Assembly (NCBI RefSeq): GCF_024349685.1
Contig: NZ_AP025944.1
Location: 5,225,001-5,289,000 of the forward strand
DNA: 64,000 nt
From: Pseudomonas sp. LRP2-20
Lineage (GTDB): Bacteria > Pseudomonadota > Gammaproteobacteria > Pseudomonadales > Pseudomonadaceae
Direction of reading: 5' to 3'
Of the stretch, positions 38,231-49,265 are shown piece by piece. A program made the translations under genes and the position numbers. The notes beneath the pieces were generated by a model. The model was not told the origin of the DNA. It did no database searches and saw nothing but the letters and a program-made list of their open reading frames with translations. Numbering within the stretch: position 1 is the stretch's first letter; every line of letters starts with the position of its first letter.

Positions 38231-38581
38231 TTATTCGGCTTTAAGGCCATCAGCGGAAACGGCCTTCACGCCTTTGATCTTCTTGGTGATATCAATCGCC
38301 ATTTTCTTCTGCGATTCGGTAATGGCAGTGGTCGACGACAGGGATACGACACCTTTGTTGGTCTCGACCTTGATGTCGCTGCCAGGAATGCCCTTCTCGG
38401 TCAGCAGGTCCGATTTCACCTTGGTGGTGATCCAGGTGTCCGAGGTCGCTTCCTTGGCTTTGGTCACCTCACCAGCCGCCAGCGTCATCGGGGCCTGGGT
38501 GGACTGTTGGGCGAATGCCGCGTTAGCCATGGTCAGGGTCAGAGCGGTTGCAGTAGCGGCAGCAATGGCGAACTTCTTCAT
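38231..38581 (-). CDS. BON-domain periplasmic protein
   Basis: A 116-residue secreted protein. The signal peptide is about residues 1-24 (KKFAIAAATATALTLTMANAAFA). A single BON domain follows (about 45-116: DTWITTKVKSDLLTEKGIPG, then VSLSSTTAIT), the phospholipid-binding fold found in OsmY and DolP. Upstream of the ATG at 38581 the frame is open to 38695 but lacks a signal sequence, so the shorter form is chosen. It probably has an envelope-stress role like OsmY. Confidence 0.88.
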   Translation of the reverse strand: MKKFAIAAATATALTLTMANAAFAQQSTQAPMTLAAGEVTKAKEATSDTWITTKVKSDLLTEKGIPGSDIKVETNKGVVSLSSTTAITESQKKMAIDITKKIKGVKAVSADGLKAE

Positions 38582-38797
38582 GTGGGTCACTCCTGTTTTT
38601 CGAAAGGTCTGCGCCGTAAGTCCTGGCGGCAGGTAAGAGTGTAGTTGCATGTGCTGTGCCAGCTTTTGCGTTTCGCTTATTTCTATATAAATCAATTAGT
38701 TAAATCGACAGCCTGTAGATGTGCGTCGTGCATTTTGCAATCAGGCCGGTAAACCTGCGTGCAAGATGCAAGTGGGCAAAAGGTTCCCGGCGCGCAT

Positions 38798-38826
38798 AAA
38801 AAAAAGGGCCCCGAAGGGCCCTTTTT
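38798..38826 (-). terminator. pnp terminator
   Basis: On the minus strand stem agggccc / gggccct, loop ttcg, followed by eight T residues, 19 bases after the pnp stop. Confidence 0.92.
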
Positions 38827-38844
38827 CCATGGCGTGTCAGTCGC

Positions 38845-40950
38845 TTAGACGCCCGAGGCCTTGGCCGCAGCGACGTCCTTGATCGACAGCTTGATACGGC
38901 CGCGGTTGTCCACGTCCAGTACCAGCACTTCGACTTCCTGACCTTCTTTCAGCACGTCGGTCACTTTCTCTACGCGAGCGTCGCTCAGCATCGAGATGTG
39001 CACCAGGCCGTCCTTGCCAGGCAGGATGTTGACGAAGGCGCCGAAGTCGACGATACGCTCAACCTTGCCGACGTAGATCTTGCCGATCTCGGCCTCGGCG
39101 GTGATGCCCAGGATGCGCTGTTTGGCAGCGTCTGCGGCTTCCTTGGTTTCGCCGAAGATCTTGATCGAACCGTCGTCTTCGATGTCGATCGAAGCCTTGG
39201 TCTCTTCGCAGATGGCGCGAATGGTGGCGCCGCCTTTGCCGATGACGTCACGGATCTTGTCGGTATCGATCTTCATCGCGATCATGGTCGGGGCGTTGGC
39301 CGACAGCTCGGTACGCGACTCGCCAATGATCTGGTTCATCTGGCCGAGGATGTTCAGGCGCGCTTCCAGGGCCTGGCCCAGGGCGATTTCCATGATCTCT
39401 TCGGTGATGCCGTTGATCTTGATGTCCATCTGCAGCGCGGTAACACCTTTGGCGGTACCGGCAACCTTGAAGTCCATGTCGCCGAGGTGGTCTTCGTCAC
39501 CGAGGATGTCGGTCAGGACTGCGAACTTGTCGCCTTCCTTGACCAGGCCCATGGCGATACCGGCAACCGGCGCCTTCATCGGTACACCGGCGTCCATCAG
39601 AGCCAGGGAAGCACCGCAGACCGAAGCCATGGAGCTGGAACCGTTGGATTCAGTGATTTCCGAAACCACGCGGATGGTGTACGGGAACACGTCAGCGGCT
39701 GGCAGCATGGCCTGAACCGAACGACGGGCCAGGCGGCCGTGGCCGATTTCGCGGCGGCCGGCACCACCCATGCGACCACACTCGCCTACCGAGAACGGTG
39801 GGAAGTTGTAGTGCAGCATGAACGGGTCTTTCTTCTCGCCTTCGAGGGTGTCCAGCAGCTGGGCGTCACGCGCAGTACCCAGAGTCGCAACGACCAGGGC
39901 CTGGGTTTCGCCACGGGTGAACAGCGCCGAACCGTGGGTCTTCGGCAGCACGCCGACTTCGATGTTCAGCGGGCGCACAGTCTTGGTGTCGCGGCCGTCG
40001 ATACGTGGCTTGCCATTGACGATGTTTTCGCGAACGGTGCGGTATTCGATTTCGCCGAAGATGTCTTTGACTTCGCTCGCCGAAGGTTGGCCTTCTTCAC
40101 CGGAGAACTTGGCAACGGCCTGATCGCGCAGCTCGCCCAGGCGTGCGTAGCGGTCAGCCTTGACGGTGATGGTGTAGCCCTGCGAAACGGCTTCGCCGAA
40201 TTCGGCGCGGATGGCGTTGAACAGTTCGGTGTTGGCAACGGCCGGTTTCCAGTCCCAGGTCGGCTTGCCCGCTTCAGCGGCCAGCTCTTTGACAGCCTGG
40301 ATGACAGCCTGGAATTCGTCGTGGGCGAACAGTACGGCACCCAGCATCTGGTCTTCGGTCAGCTCTTGAGCTTCCGATTCAACCATCAGCACGGCATCGG
40401 AAGTACCGGCAACGACCATGTCCAGGCTCGAGGCAGCCAGTTGCTCGTAGGTCGGGTTCAGCAGGTAGCCGGTGCTTTCGTGGAAGGCAACGCGGGCAGC
40501 GCCGATCGGGCCTTCGAACGGAATGCCGGAAATTGCCAGGGCAGCCGAGGTACCGATCATCGCAGCGATGTCCGGATCGGTCTTCTTGCTGGTGGAAACC
40601 ACGGTGCAGACAACCTGCACTTCGTTCATGAAACCTTCAGGGAACAGCGGGCGGATCGGACGGTCGATCAGGCGCGAGGTCAGCGTCTCTTTCTCGGAAG
40701 GACGGCCTTCACGCTTGAAGAAGCCACCCGGGATCTTGCCGGCGGCGTAGGTCTTTTCCTGGTAGTGGACCGACAGCGGGAAGAAACCCTTGCCTGGGTC
40801 GGCCTGCTTGGCGCCAACCACGGTCACCAGCACGGTGACATCGTTGTCGACGGTAACCAGCACGGCGCCGGTTGCCTGACGGGCGATACGGCCCGTTTCG
40901 AGAGTAACGGTCGATTGACCGAACTGGAATTTCTTGATTACCGGGTTCAC
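38845..40950 (-). CDS. pnp: Polyribonucleotide nucleotidyltransferase
   Basis: 3'-5' phosphorolytic exoribonuclease of the degradosome. The 701 residues comprise two RNase PH domains (about 1-220 and 310-540) joined by an alpha domain, a KH domain ([17 protein letters not shown]) and an S1 domain ([21 protein letters not shown]). It starts at GTG 40950 with AGGAAACC upstream. It follows rpsO in the conserved rpsO-pnp order; two long hairpins in the 250-base gap probably serve RNase III autoregulation. Confidence 0.97.
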   Translation of the reverse strand: MNPVIKKFQFGQSTVTLETGRIARQATGAVLVTVDNDVTVLVTVVGAKQADPGKGFFPLSVHYQEKTYAAGKIPGGFFKREGRPSEKETLTSRLIDRPIRPLFPEGFMNEVQVVCTVVSTSKKTDPDIAAMIGTSAALAISGIPFEGPIGAARVAFHESTGYLLNPTYEQLAASSLDMVVAGTSDAVLMVESEAQELTEDQMLGAVLFAHDEFQAVIQAVKELAAEAGKPTWDWKPAVANTELFNAIRAEFGEAVSQGYTITVKADRYARLGELRDQAVAKFSGEEGQPSASEVKDIFGEIEYRTVRENIVNGKPRIDGRDTKTVRPLNIEVGVLPKTHGSALFTRGETQALVVATLGTARDAQLLDTLEGEKKDPFMLHYNFPPFSVGECGRMGGAGRREIGHGRLARRSVQAMLPAADVFPYTIRVVSEITESNGSSSMASVCGASLALMDAGVPMKAPVAGIAMGLVKEGDKFAVLTDILGDEDHLGDMDFKVAGTAKGVTALQMDIKINGITEEIMEIALGQALEARLNILGQMNQIIGESRTELSANAPTMIAMKIDTDKIRDVIGKGGATIRAICEETKASIDIEDDGSIKIFGETKEAADAAKQRILGITAEAEIGKIYVGKVERIVDFGAFVNILPGKDGLVHISMLSDARVEKVTDVLKEGQEVEVLVLDVDNRGRIKLSIKDVAAAKASGV

Positions 40951-41049
40951 GGTTTCCTACCTTTTTTCAGTGGCTCTGGGGGAACTGGTTTCTTGCGAAT
41001 TCTTGGGCAGAACGGGGAATCGGCCCCATTGACCGTCCAGATACAACAC

Positions 41050-41109
41050 GAGGTTGGGAGCCTGGCTGCTGCGCGGTAAACCGCTCAGCAAAACCAGGCT
41101 GCCAACCTC
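41050..41109 (-). promoter_or_regulatory. Long hairpin upstream of pnp (proximal)
   Basis: On the minus strand GAGGTTGG-AGCCTGG pairs with CCAGGCT-CCAACCTC, and an inner GCTG-CGGT helix closes it, about 100 bases before the pnp start. In E. coli a comparable double-stranded leader is cut by RNase III and then degraded by PNPase, giving autoregulation. No T tract follows, so it is not a terminator. Confidence 0.65.
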
Positions 41110-41121
41110 GGAGATACGCGT

Positions 41122-41175
41122 GGCGTGCCCGACGGCGATGCTGCAAAGCAGCATAGCCGAAGCCTGCGACACGCC
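41122..41175 (-). promoter_or_regulatory. Second hairpin in the rpsO-pnp gap (distal)
   Basis: On the minus strand GGCGTG...GGC..CGGC.ATGCTGC pairs with GCAGCAT.GCCG...CACGCC around a TTT loop. It starts 25 bases after the rpsO stop and stacks directly on the proximal hairpin. Confidence 0.6.
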
Positions 41176-41200
41176 ATGCACACCACTGACCAGGCCGCTA

Positions 41201-41470
41201 TTAGCGACGCAGGCCCAGGCGACCGATCAGGGCGCTGTAACGAGTGGTGTCTTTGCCCTTCAGGTAGTCCAGCAGCTTACGACGCTGGTTGACCATACGG
41301 ATCAGACCACGACGGGAGTGGTGGTCTTTATCGTTGGCCTTGAAGTGGCCTTGCAGCTTGTTGATGTTGGCGGTCAGCAGAGCAACCTGCACTTCCGGGC
41401 TACCGGTATCGCCGGCGGCTTGCTGGTATTCGGCAACGATCTGAGCTTTTTCTTCAACGCTGAGGGCCAT
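41201..41470 (-). CDS. rpsO: 30S ribosomal protein S15
   Basis: Primary 16S rRNA-binding protein, 89 residues, of normal length. Conserved parts are [27 protein letters not shown] and the rRNA-contact segment [26 protein letters not shown] 41470 with TTGGAGAAGCCTC upstream. A hairpin ggatcccgc / gcggggtcc (41491-41510) just upstream could be part of an S15 feedback structure. Between truB and pnp. Confidence 0.97.
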   Translation of the reverse strand: MALSVEEKAQIVAEYQQAAGDTGSPEVQVALLTANINKLQGHFKANDKDHHSRRGLIRMVNQRRKLLDYLKGKDTTRYSALIGRLGLRR

Positions 41471-41490
41471 GAGGCTTCTCCAAATTAAAC

Positions 41491-41510
41491 GGATCCCGCA
41501 AGCGGGGTCC
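41491..41510 (-). promoter_or_regulatory. Hairpin in the rpsO leader
   Basis: Stem ggatcccgc / gcggggtcc with a two-base loop, 20 bases before the rpsO ATG and without a T tract. S15 is known to regulate its own mRNA in several bacteria; assigning this hairpin to that is inference. Confidence 0.35.
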
Positions 41511-41619
41511 AATAGGCCAGGGACAAAACCCTGTATTAATAAAATGAGGTGTGACCGTGCCTACTGACAGCCACCCTCGGTCCACCGGTTTCAGCCAAAG
41601 CCTCGGCCTGTGGTTTCGG

Positions 41620-42537
41620 TCATTCCGACCGAATCAGTCGACGCGGCGCAATGCGCCCGTCTTCGCTCACTTCACCGATACCGATGAAGCGACCGTTGTG
41701 ATCCTGTACGCGGACCATGCCGAACTGCGGTGCATCCGGCGCACGCACTGCCTGGCCATGCAGCCAGTAGAAAGCACTGTGCTCGGACAGGCACACCAGT
41801 GGCCAGTCCTGCAGCCCGCTGTCGGACGGCATCAGGAAGCGATCGAGCGCTTCGTTGCCACCTTCGGCATGGGCCTGCTCGAGTTCCTCGAGGGTTACCG
41901 TCTGGGCCAGGGCGAAAGGCCCGGCCTGGGTCCGGCGCAACTCGGCGACATAAGCGCCGCAGCCCAGGGCCTCGCCGATATCCTCCACCAGGGTACGGAT
42001 ATAGGTGCCTTTGCTGCAGCCTACCGACAACCGCGCACGGGTGCCTTCGCACTCGAGCAACTCCAAGCGGCCAATAGTAACAGAACGCGCCTCGCGCTCC
42101 ACTACCTCTCCTGCACGCGCCAGTTTGTACAGCGGCTGGCCGTCGCGCTTGAGCGCCGAGTACATCGGCGGTACTTGAAGGATTTCACCGCGAAAACGCG
42201 GGATCACGGCTTCGATATCGGCGCGACCAACGGTCACCTCGCGGGTCTGCAGGACTTCGCCTTCAGCGTCCGCGGTGCTGGTCGTCTGCCCCATCTGCAT
42301 GACCGTTTCGTAGCCCTTGTCGGAATCGAGCAGGTACTGCGAAAACTTGGTCGCTTCACCGAAGCACAGTGGCAGCACACCCGTCGCCAGTGGGTCGAGG
42401 CTGCCGGTGTGGCCGGCCTTCTCGGCATTGAGCAACCAGCGGACTTTCTGCAGCGCGGCGTTGGAGGTGAAGCCCAGCGGCTTGTCGAGCAGGATGATGC
42501 CGCTGACGTTGCGGCGGATACGTTTGACCTGGGCCAC
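41620..42537 (-). CDS. truB: tRNA pseudouridine(55) synthase
   Basis: Makes pseudouridine 55 in the T-loop of all elongator tRNAs. The 305 residues contain [10 protein letters not shown], the catalytic Asp in [24 protein letters not shown] and the RMYSALK-type motif [16 protein letters not shown], with a C-terminal PUA-like domain. GTG start at 42537; AAGGAG in front of it contains the rbfA stop codon region, so the genes are tightly linked. Confidence 0.96.
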   Translation of the reverse strand: MAQVKRIRRNVSGIILLDKPLGFTSNAALQKVRWLLNAEKAGHTGSLDPLATGVLPLCFGEATKFSQYLLDSDKGYETVMQMGQTTSTADAEGEVLQTREVTVGRADIEAVIPRFRGEILQVPPMYSALKRDGQPLYKLARAGEVVEREARSVTIGRLELLECEGTRARLSVGCSKGTYIRTLVEDIGEALGCGAYVAELRRTQAGPFALAQTVTLEELEQAHAEGGNEALDRFLMPSDSGLQDWPLVCLSEHSAFYWLHGQAVRAPDAPQFGMVRVQDHNGRFIGIGEVSEDGRIAPRRLIRSE

Positions 42538-42540
42538 CGC

Positions 42541-42939
42541 TTACTCCTTGGCGTCCGGCTCGTCGGCTTCCTTGTGCAGGCGGTCTTCGGCCACTGCACG
42601 CTCGATCAGCGCCGACAGGTGGACACCGCGGCTGACACTTTCATCGAAGTGGAAATGCAACTGCGGCACGCTGCGCAGCTGCATCGAGCGGCCCAGGTGC
42701 AGGCGCAGGAAGCTGGCGGCGCTGTTCAGTGCCTTGAGCGACTGCTGCACGGCGTCCGGGGTTTCTTCGCCCATGACGGTGATGAAGACCTTGGCATGGC
42801 CCAGGTCGCGGCTGACATCCACAGCGGTGATGGTGACCAGACCGACGCGTGGGTCCTTGACTTCACGGCGGATCAGCTCGGCCAGCTCGCGCTGCATCTG
42901 ATCACCGATACGTTGGGTACGGCTGTATTCTTTGGCCAT
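42541..42939 (-). CDS. rbfA: 30S ribosome-binding factor A
   Basis: Assembly factor for 16S rRNA 5' end maturation and cold adaptation. The 132-residue KH-type protein shows [46 protein letters not shown] and [22 protein letters not shown], both typical. It lies between infB and truB in the nusA-infB operon, three bases before truB. Confidence 0.96.
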   Translation of the reverse strand: MAKEYSRTQRIGDQMQRELAELIRREVKDPRVGLVTITAVDVSRDLGHAKVFITVMGEETPDAVQQSLKALNSAASFLRLHLGRSMQLRSVPQLHFHFDESVSRGVHLSALIERAVAEDRLHKEADEPDAKE

Positions 42940-43055
42940 TCTTGCTACCTGTAACTTAAAGCGGCAAACGCCCGGTCAGGCTGGAGCCTGACCGGGCGCT
43001 ACCTACTGAGGCGCTGCCCACCGCCCTGCGGCGGGGGCTGGCGCCCTGCTCACCC

Positions 43056-45602
43056 TTAAAGGGTACGAGCAACCTGGACTTTCTCGAAGACTTCGATCTT
43101 GTCGCCGACCTTGACGTCGTTGTAGCTCTTGACGCCAATACCGCACTCCATGCCCGAACGCACTTCGGAAGCGTCGTCCTTGAAGCGACGCAGCGATTCC
43201 AGCTCGCCTTCGAAGATCACAACGTCTTCGCGCAGTACGCGGATCGGACGGTTGCGGTACACGGTACCTTCGATGACCATACAGCCAGCGATGGCGCCGA
43301 ACTTCGGCGAACGGAACACGTCACGTACTTCGGCGACACCCAGGATGTTCTCGCGAACATCGCTGCCGAGCATGCCGGTCAGGGCCTTCTTGACGTCTTC
43401 GATGATGTCGTAGATCACGTTGTAGTAACGCATATCCAGACCTTCCTGCTCGACGATCTTGCGCGCGCCGGCATCGGCACGCACGTTGAAGCCGAACAGT
43501 ACTGCATTCGAAGCCAGCGCCAGGTTGGCGTCGCTCTCGGTGATACCACCGACGCCGCCACCGATCACGCGCACCTGAACTTCGTCGTTACCCAGGCCGC
43601 CCAGCGAGCCCTGCAGTGCTTCCAGGGAACCACGCACGTCGGTCTTGAGGACGATGTTGAGGGTCTTCTTCTCTTCCTGACCCATGGTCTCGAAGATGTT
43701 TTCCAGCTTGCCGGCGTGAGCACGGGCCAGCTTGACCTCGCGGTACTTGCCTTGACGGAACAGGGCAACTTCGCGAGCCTTCTTCTCGTCGGCAACCACG
43801 GACAGCTCGTCACCGGCTTCCGGGGTACCGTCCAGGCCGAGAATCTCGACCGGGATCGACGGGCCGGCTTCCTTAACAGGCTTGCCGTTCTCGTCGAGCA
43901 TGGCGCGCACGCGGCCATAGTTGGAGCCGCACAGGACCATGTCGCCCTGACGCAGGGTACCGTCCTGAACCAGGATGGTCGCCACCGGGCCACGGCCCTT
44001 GTCCAGGCGCGATTCGACCACAACGCCACGACCTGGAGCGGTCGGGGTGGCGGTCAGCTCGAGGATCTCGGCCTGCAGCAGAACGGCTTCGAGCAGTTCG
44101 TCGACGCCGGTACCCATCTTCGCCGAAACCTTGACGAACGGCGTGTCACCACCCCAGTCCTCGGAGGTCACGCCTTCGACGGCCAGTTCGTTGCGGATGC
44201 GATCGAGGTCGGCACCCGGCTTGTCGATCTTGTTCACTGCAACCACCAGCGGAACGCCAGCTGCCTTGGCATGCTGAACGGCCTCGCGGGTCTGCGGCAT
44301 CACGCCGTCGTCCGCCGCCACCACCAGGATGACGATGTCGGTGGCCTTGGCACCACGTGCACGCATCGCGGTGAACGCGGCGTGGCCCGGGGTATCGAGG
44401 AAGGTGACCATGCCGCGGTCGGTTTCCACGTGGTAGGCACCGATGTGCTGGGTAATACCACCGGCTTCGCCAGCGGCAACCTTGGCACGACGGATGTAGT
44501 CGAGCAGCGAGGTCTTGCCATGGTCAACGTGACCCATGACGGTAACCACCGGTGCGCGCGACTCGGTCTGGCCTTCGAACTTCAGCGATTCGGCCAGGGA
44601 GTCTTCCAGGGCGGTATCGCTGACCAGAGTGACCTTGTGGCCCAGCTCTTCTGCGATCAGCTGAGCGGTTTCCTGGTCGAGCACCTGGTTGATGGTAACC
44701 GGGGTACCCAGTTTGAACATGAATTTGACCACTTCGGCGCCCTTGACGGACATCTGGTTGGCCAGTTCGGAGACGGTGATGGTCTCGCCGATGGTCACGT
44801 CACGAATGACGGGGCCGGTCGGGTTCTGGAAGCCGTGCTGGTTACGCTTCTTCAGCTTGCTCTTGCCACCACGGCCACGACGAGCGCCATCGCTCTCTTC
44901 GTCGGTGGTGCGCGGTGCGGCGCGAGGCGTCGGAGCCTTTTCCTTCTCCTTGACCTTGACCTTGATCGACACGCGCGGCGCTTCGCCACGACGCTCGCCA
45001 CCACGACGGTCTTCGTCACGGGTGCGGCCTTCGTTGCGACGGGCTTCGTCCTTCTTGCGCTCGGCAGCACGGGCTGCGGCGTCTTCGGACGCTGGTACGT
45101 CGGCGACTACCGGGGCCGGAGCGGCGGCAGGCGCGGGCTCGGCCTTGGCGGCAGGCGCCGGGGCTGGAGCGGCAGCAGCAGCGTCGGCCGCCTGACGGCG
45201 AGCCTGCTCTTCGTTGCGCTGGCGAACTTCGGCCTCGACCTTGTCGCGAGCGGCATTTTCAGCCGCGCGGCGCTCATCCAGCTCACGCTTCTGCTCAGCC
45301 TGGATCTCTTCCGGGCTGCGCTGCACGAAAACTTTCTTCTTGCGTACTTCTACGCTGATGCTCTTGCTACCGGCGACACGCAGGGTGCTGGTGGTCTTGC
45401 GCTGCAAGGTAATCTTGCGCGGCTCTTCCGCCTTGCTCTTGTGGCTGCTCTTCAAATGGGTCAGCAGAGTCTGCTTCTCATTGTCGGTCACTACCTGACC
45501 GGCGTCGGTGTGCGGCAGACCTGCCTCACGCATCTGCTGCAGCAGGCGCTCTACCGGTGCCTCGACCTCTTGGGCCAGTTCTTTCACCGTGACTTGCGTC
45601 AT
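43056..45602 (-). CDS. infB: Translation initiation factor IF-2
   Basis: GTPase bringing fMet-tRNA to the 30S subunit; fittingly the initiator tRNA gene lies just upstream of this operon. The 848 residues start with an IF2N domain (1-50), then a second small N-domain and a long charged Ala/Arg/Glu-rich linker (about 95-260). The G domain has G1 [10 protein letters not shown]3 DTPGHA and G4 NKID, followed by domains II-IV ([19 protein letters not shown]). It follows nusA by 27 bases. Confidence 0.97.
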   Translation of the reverse strand: MTQVTVKELAQEVEAPVERLLQQMREAGLPHTDAGQVVTDNEKQTLLTHLKSSHKSKAEEPRKITLQRKTTSTLRVAGSKSISVEVRKKKVFVQRSPEEIQAEQKRELDERRAAENAARDKVEAEVRQRNEEQARRQAADAAAAAPAPAPAAKAEPAPAAAPAPVVADVPASEDAAARAAERKKDEARRNEGRTRDEDRRGGERRGEAPRVSIKVKVKEKEKAPTPRAAPRTTDEESDGARRGRGGKSKLKKRNQHGFQNPTGPVIRDVTIGETITVSELANQMSVKGAEVVKFMFKLGTPVTINQVLDQETAQLIAEELGHKVTLVSDTALEDSLAESLKFEGQTESRAPVVTVMGHVDHGKTSLLDYIRRAKVAAGEAGGITQHIGAYHVETDRGMVTFLDTPGHAAFTAMRARGAKATDIVILVVAADDGVMPQTREAVQHAKAAGVPLVVAVNKIDKPGADLDRIRNELAVEGVTSEDWGGDTPFVKVSAKMGTGVDELLEAVLLQAEILELTATPTAPGRGVVVESRLDKGRGPVATILVQDGTLRQGDMVLCGSNYGRVRAMLDENGKPVKEAGPSIPVEILGLDGTPEAGDELSVVADEKKAREVALFRQGKYREVKLARAHAGKLENIFETMGQEEKKTLNIVLKTDVRGSLEALQGSLGGLGNDEVQVRVIGGGVGGITESDANLALASNAVLFGFNVRADAGARKIVEQEGLDMRYYNVIYDIIEDVKKALTGMLGSDVRENILGVAEVRDVFRSPKFGAIAGCMVIEGTVYRNRPIRVLREDVVIFEGELESLRRFKDDASEVRSGMECGIGVKSYNDVKVGDKIEVFEKVQVARTL

Positions 45603-45629
45603 GCACTTCTCTCCTCAGGCCGCGCCTAA

Positions 45630-47111
45630 TTACTCGAACCAGTGGGCTCGGGCGGCCATGATCAACTTGCCGGCACGCTCTTCGTCGATGCCGTCGATGT
45701 CGAGCAGGTCGTCAATCGACTGCTCGGCCAGGTCTTCGCGGTTAACCACGCCGCGCACCGCCAGTTCCGCTGCCAGGTCCTTGTCCATGCCCTCGAGAGA
45801 GAGCAGGTCGTCGGACGGATGGGCGTCTGCCAGTTTTTCTTCGGTAGCGATGGCCTTGGTCAACAAACGGTCCTTGGCACGAGCGCGCAGCTCATTGACG
45901 ATATCTTCGTCAAAGCCATCGATGTTGAGCATTTCTTCCAACGGTACGTAGGCAATTTCTTCGAGGCTGGTGAAGCCTTCGTCGACCAGCACTTGGGCCA
46001 GCTCCTCGTCGACTTCCAGCTCTTCGATGAAATTGCGCAGGATGTCACCGGTTTCAGCCTGTTGCTTGGCCTGGATGTCCTTCTCGGTCATCACGTTCAG
46101 GGTCCAGCCAGTCAGCTGACTGGCCAGGCGAACGTTCTGACCACCACGGCCAATGGCTTGCGCCAGGTTGTCTTCGGCAACGGCAATGTCCATTGCATGG
46201 GCATCTTCATCAACGATGATCGCCGCGACTTCAGCCGGCGACATGGCGTTGATGACGAACTGCGCCGGGTTCTCGTCCCACAGGACGATATCCACACGCT
46301 CACCACCCAGCTCGCCGGATACGGCCTGGACGCGCGAACCGCGCATGCCGATGCAGGCACCTTGCGGGTCGATGCGCTTGTCCTTGGAGCGGACGGCGAT
46401 CTTGGCACGCGATCCCGGATCACGGGAGGCAGCCATGACTTCAATGAGGCCTTCAGCGATTTCCGGCACTTCGATGCGGAACAGCTCGATCAGCATCTGT
46501 GGCGCGGTGCGCGACAGGATCAGCTGAGGACCGCGGTTCTCGGTGCGAATTTCCTTGAGCAGCGCGCGCAGGCGCACACCGACCCGGAAGGTCTCACGTG
46601 GAATGATGTCTTCGCGAGCCAGCAGGGCCTCAGCGTTGTTACCCAGGTCGACGATGACGTTGTCACGGGTGACCTTCTTGACGGTGCCGGAGATGATCTC
46701 GTTGACCCGCTCGCGGTAGGCGTCGACCACCTGGGCGCGTTCGGCTTCACGGACCTTCTGCACGATGACCTGCTTGGCGGTCTGCGCGGCGATACGGCCG
46801 AACTCGATGGACTCGATCTTTTCTTCGATCACGTCACCGACTTTCGCTTCCGGGTGAGTGTCCTTGATCTTGTCCAGCCAGGTTTCGATCGCCGGATCGT
46901 CCAGGTCGTTCTCGTCGACCACGGTCCAGCGACGGAAAGTCTCATAGCTACCGGTGTGGCGGTTGATTTCCACACGCAGGTCGACTTCGTCCTCAAAACG
47001 TTTCTTGGTTGCAGTAGCCAGGGCCACTTCCAGCGCTTCGAAAATGACGCCGGGCGGTACACCTTTTTCGTTGGATACCGATTCAACAACCAGCAGTACT
47101 TCTTTGCTCAT
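45630..47111 (-). CDS. nusA: Transcription termination/antitermination protein NusA
   Basis: RNA polymerase-bound factor for pausing, termination and antitermination. The 493 residues comprise an N-terminal polymerase-binding domain (1-130), S1 (about 135-200), KH1 and KH2 (with [24 protein letters not shown] and [18 protein letters not shown]), and two acidic C-terminal repeats ([22 protein letters not shown] and its partner), as in E. coli. ATG 47111. Between rimP and infB. Confidence 0.97.
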   Translation of the reverse strand: MSKEVLLVVESVSNEKGVPPGVIFEALEVALATATKKRFEDEVDLRVEINRHTGSYETFRRWTVVDENDLDDPAIETWLDKIKDTHPEAKVGDVIEEKIESIEFGRIAAQTAKQVIVQKVREAERAQVVDAYRERVNEIISGTVKKVTRDNVIVDLGNNAEALLAREDIIPRETFRVGVRLRALLKEIRTENRGPQLILSRTAPQMLIELFRIEVPEIAEGLIEVMAASRDPGSRAKIAVRSKDKRIDPQGACIGMRGSRVQAVSGELGGERVDIVLWDENPAQFVINAMSPAEVAAIIVDEDAHAMDIAVAEDNLAQAIGRGGQNVRLASQLTGWTLNVMTEKDIQAKQQAETGDILRNFIEELEVDEELAQVLVDEGFTSLEEIAYVPLEEMLNIDGFDEDIVNELRARAKDRLLTKAIATEEKLADAHPSDDLLSLEGMDKDLAAELAVRGVVNREDLAEQSIDDLLDIDGIDEERAGKLIMAARAHWFE

Positions 47112-47170
47112 CGTACGCCTCGCCTTGCGCAAGCCATTGGGCCCGGATAGTCCGCCGGGCCCGGCACGTC

Positions 47171-47629
47171 TCAGTCAAAACTGGGAATAATATTGGCCTT
47201 GTCGATCGAGTCGATCGGCAGCAGGAACTCCTGGTTGTCCACCTGGACCACCACGTCCTGATCCTCCACACCGCGGAGAAGGCCCTGGAAGTTACGACGA
47301 CCCTCGAAGGGTGAACGCAGCTTGATCTTCACTTGTTCGCCGGCATGCGAGGCAAACTGTTCCAGAGTGAACAGTGGGCGATCCATGCCTGGAGAGGAGA
47401 CCTCAAGGGTATATTCGCTGCTGATCGGATCTTCCACATCGAGGATCGCGCTGGCCTGACGGCTGACTGCTTCGCAGTCGTCCACCAGGATGCCGTCTTC
47501 CTTGTCGATATAGATGCGCAGTACCGAATGCTTACCCTGGGATACGTATTCGATCCCCCAGCACTGATAGCCCAGACCCTCGACCACCGGGGCCAACAAG
47601 GCCTGCAACTGTTCTAGCTTGCTCGACAC
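47171..47629 (-). CDS. rimP: Ribosome maturation factor RimP
   Basis: Needed for 30S maturation. The 152 residues form the two RimP domains: [37 protein letters not shown] and the SH3-like C-terminal part. The GTG at 47629 is chosen over upstream starts because AGGGGG lies six bases before it and family members begin [12 protein letters not shown]. First gene of rimP-nusA-infB-rbfA-truB-rpsO-pnp, just after the initiator tRNA gene. Confidence 0.94.
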   Translation of the reverse strand: MSSKLEQLQALLAPVVEGLGYQCWGIEYVSQGKHSVLRIYIDKEDGILVDDCEAVSRQASAILDVEDPISSEYTLEVSSPGMDRPLFTLEQFASHAGEQVKIKLRSPFEGRRNFQGLLRGVEDQDVVVQVDNQEFLLPIDSIDKANIIPSFD

Positions 47630-47727
47630 CTGAACCCCCTCGTGCATGCTGTGCAAATAAAAAATGGGCGAAGCGCCCATCCCTGAAAGCGCCGTAGGAC
47701 AACGACGCCATAAAATGTTCGGCTAGC

Positions 47728-47750
47728 AAAAAGCCCCTGAAAAGGGGCTC
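47728..47750 (-). terminator. Terminator after the initiator tRNA
   Basis: On the minus strand stem agcccct / aggggct followed by five T residues, ten bases past the tRNA 3' end. Confidence 0.85.
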
Positions 47751-47759
47751 CGCTGAAGC

Positions 47760-47836
<77 letters not shown>

Positions 47837-47901
47837 ACAAAGCTGGGGCGAAAGTATAAGACTTAACCTGCTTAAGGGTCAAACCCAAACCTTCACCTGC
47901 A

Positions 47902-47924
47902 AGAAAGCCCGCTAAAGCGGGCTC
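47902..47924 (-). terminator. Terminator after tRNA-Leu
   Basis: On the minus strand stem agcccgc / gcgggct, loop tTTA, followed by a short T-rich tail. Confidence 0.8.
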
Positions 47925-47936
47925 TCAAGCTTCAAT

Positions 47937-48022
47937 TGGTACCGAGAAGGGGACTCGAACCCCTACACCCTATGGGCACAACCACCTCAAGGTTGCGTGT
48001 CTACCAATTCCACCACCTCGGC
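47937..48022 (-). tRNA. tRNA-Leu (GAG)
   Basis: 86 nt with encoded CCA and the long variable arm of class II tRNAs (GTGCCCATAGGGTGT region). Anticodon loop TTGAGGT gives GAG, reading CUC and CUU. The acceptor stem GCCGAGG pairs with TCTCGGT, using G-U pairs at the end. It follows secG by 21 bases on the same strand. Confidence 0.96.
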
Positions 48023-48043
48023 AATACTACTACTTGAAACCCG

Positions 48044-48439
48044 TTACTTCTGCTCTTCGGCCGGAGGAGGTACATCACCTTTGCTGGTGGTTTCGCTCTT
48101 CTGCTCCTGGAGCACCGGTACATCATCATTAACTGCCGGTTTCTGCGGCTCTTTCACTTCTAGCACCGCTGGATCTGGAAGACCTGCTTGGCTAAGCTGG
48201 TGAGCTTGTTGCTTCGCGAAGTATCCTAACCCAAGTGCTGTCAAAAAGAAAGTGGCAGCGAGTATAGCAGTTAATTTACTCAGGAAGGTAGCAGAGCCTT
48301 GGCTTCCGAACACAGTGTTTGAGGCACCTGCGCCGAAAGATGCACCTGCTTCCGCACCCTTACCCTGTTGCAGCAGAACCAGCACTACAAGCGACAGCGC
48401 TGCCAACAGATGAAAAACAACGATAACTGTTTCCAGCAT
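48044..48439 (-). CDS. secG: Preprotein translocase subunit SecG
   Basis: Small subunit of SecYEG. The 131 residues have two membrane helices (about 3-22 and 52-72), the conserved cytoplasmic loop [34 protein letters not shown], and a Pro/Glu/Lys-rich tail of variable sequence. ATG 48439 is five bases after tpiA, so they are one operon. Followed by tRNA-Leu, the usual arrangement. Confidence 0.95.
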   Translation of the reverse strand: MLETVIVVFHLLAALSLVVLVLLQQGKGAEAGASFGAGASNTVFGSQGSATFLSKLTAILAATFFLTALGLGYFAKQQAHQLSQAGLPDPAVLEVKEPQKPAVNDDVPVLQEQKSETTSKGDVPPPAEEQK

Positions 48440-48443
48440 TTGT

Positions 48444-49199
48444 TCAGTTTCCTGCGGCGCGACAAATTGCACCGAATTCGTCTGCGTTCAGGGACGCTCC
48501 ACCAATGAGCCCCCCATCGATATCCGGCATGCCGAACAGTTCGGCCGCATTGGCCGCCTTCACGCTGCCGCCGTAGAGAAGCTGCACGTTTGCGGCAACT
48601 TCGGCGTCTTCGGCCGCCAACTGAGCGCGGATGGCTGCATGCACATCCTGAGCCTGTTGAGGCGAAGCCGTCAAACCTGTGCCAATGGCCCAAACCGGCT
48701 CATAGGCAATTACTGCATTGGCGAAAGCCTTAACACCGAACGCGTCGATGATACTGCTTAGTTGACCCCCGACAACTTCGAGCGTCTTGCCTGCCTCACG
48801 CTCTTCGAGAGTTTCCCCTACGCAGAGCACCGGCATTAAACCACTAAGTTGAGCGGCTGCAAACTTATCTTTCAGCACTTCCTCACTTTCGCCGATGATC
48901 TGGCGACGCTCAGAGTGGCCAATCAAGACCAACTTGCAACCTGCTTCAACCAACTGACTCGGTGCAACTTCACCGGTCAGCGCGCCCTGCTCGGGCTTTA
49001 CCGCAGAATTCTGTGCTCCGACAGTGATCCCCTTGCCTTGCAGGCCATCAACCACTTGGTTGATGAACAGCGTCGGTGGGAACACCGCGACTTCAACACC
49101 GCTTGGCACGGACATATTGCCCAGGCCCAGGATCAGCTCAGCGACGCTGGCGCGGGTACCGTGCATCTTCCAGTTACCAGCTACCATGGGGCGACGCAT
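48444..49199 (-). CDS. tpiA: Triose-phosphate isomerase
   Basis: Interconverts dihydroxyacetone phosphate and glyceraldehyde-3-phosphate. The 251-residue TIM barrel has the substrate Lys in AGNWKMHGT, the catalytic His in LIGHSERRQ, the catalytic Glu in [11 protein letters not shown], and the phosphate-binding [15 protein letters not shown]. It is between glmM and secG. Confidence 0.96.
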   Translation of the reverse strand: MRRPMVAGNWKMHGTRASVAELILGLGNMSVPSGVEVAVFPPTLFINQVVDGLQGKGITVGAQNSAVKPEQGALTGEVAPSQLVEAGCKLVLIGHSERRQIIGESEEVLKDKFAAAQLSGLMPVLCVGETLEEREAGKTLEVVGGQLSSIIDAFGVKAFANAVIAYEPVWAIGTGLTASPQQAQDVHAAIRAQLAAEDAEVAANVQLLYGGSVKAANAAELFGMPDIDGGLIGGASLNADEFGAICRAAGN

Positions 49200-49265
49200 G
49201 CTTTACCTCGTCGGTCAAAGTGGGCGCAGATCTTACCCAACCCGATCTGCGCTGGCAAGCCTCTT

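Noticed and set aside
38581..38695. N-terminal extension of the BON protein
   Set aside because: The extension would hide the signal peptide that begins at the ATG at 38581.
38998..41079. 693-codon plus-strand ORF opposite pnp
   Set aside because: Antisense shadow of pnp that also crosses the pnp leader hairpins.
43716..45629. 637-codon plus-strand ORF opposite infB
   Set aside because: Antisense shadow of infB without domains.
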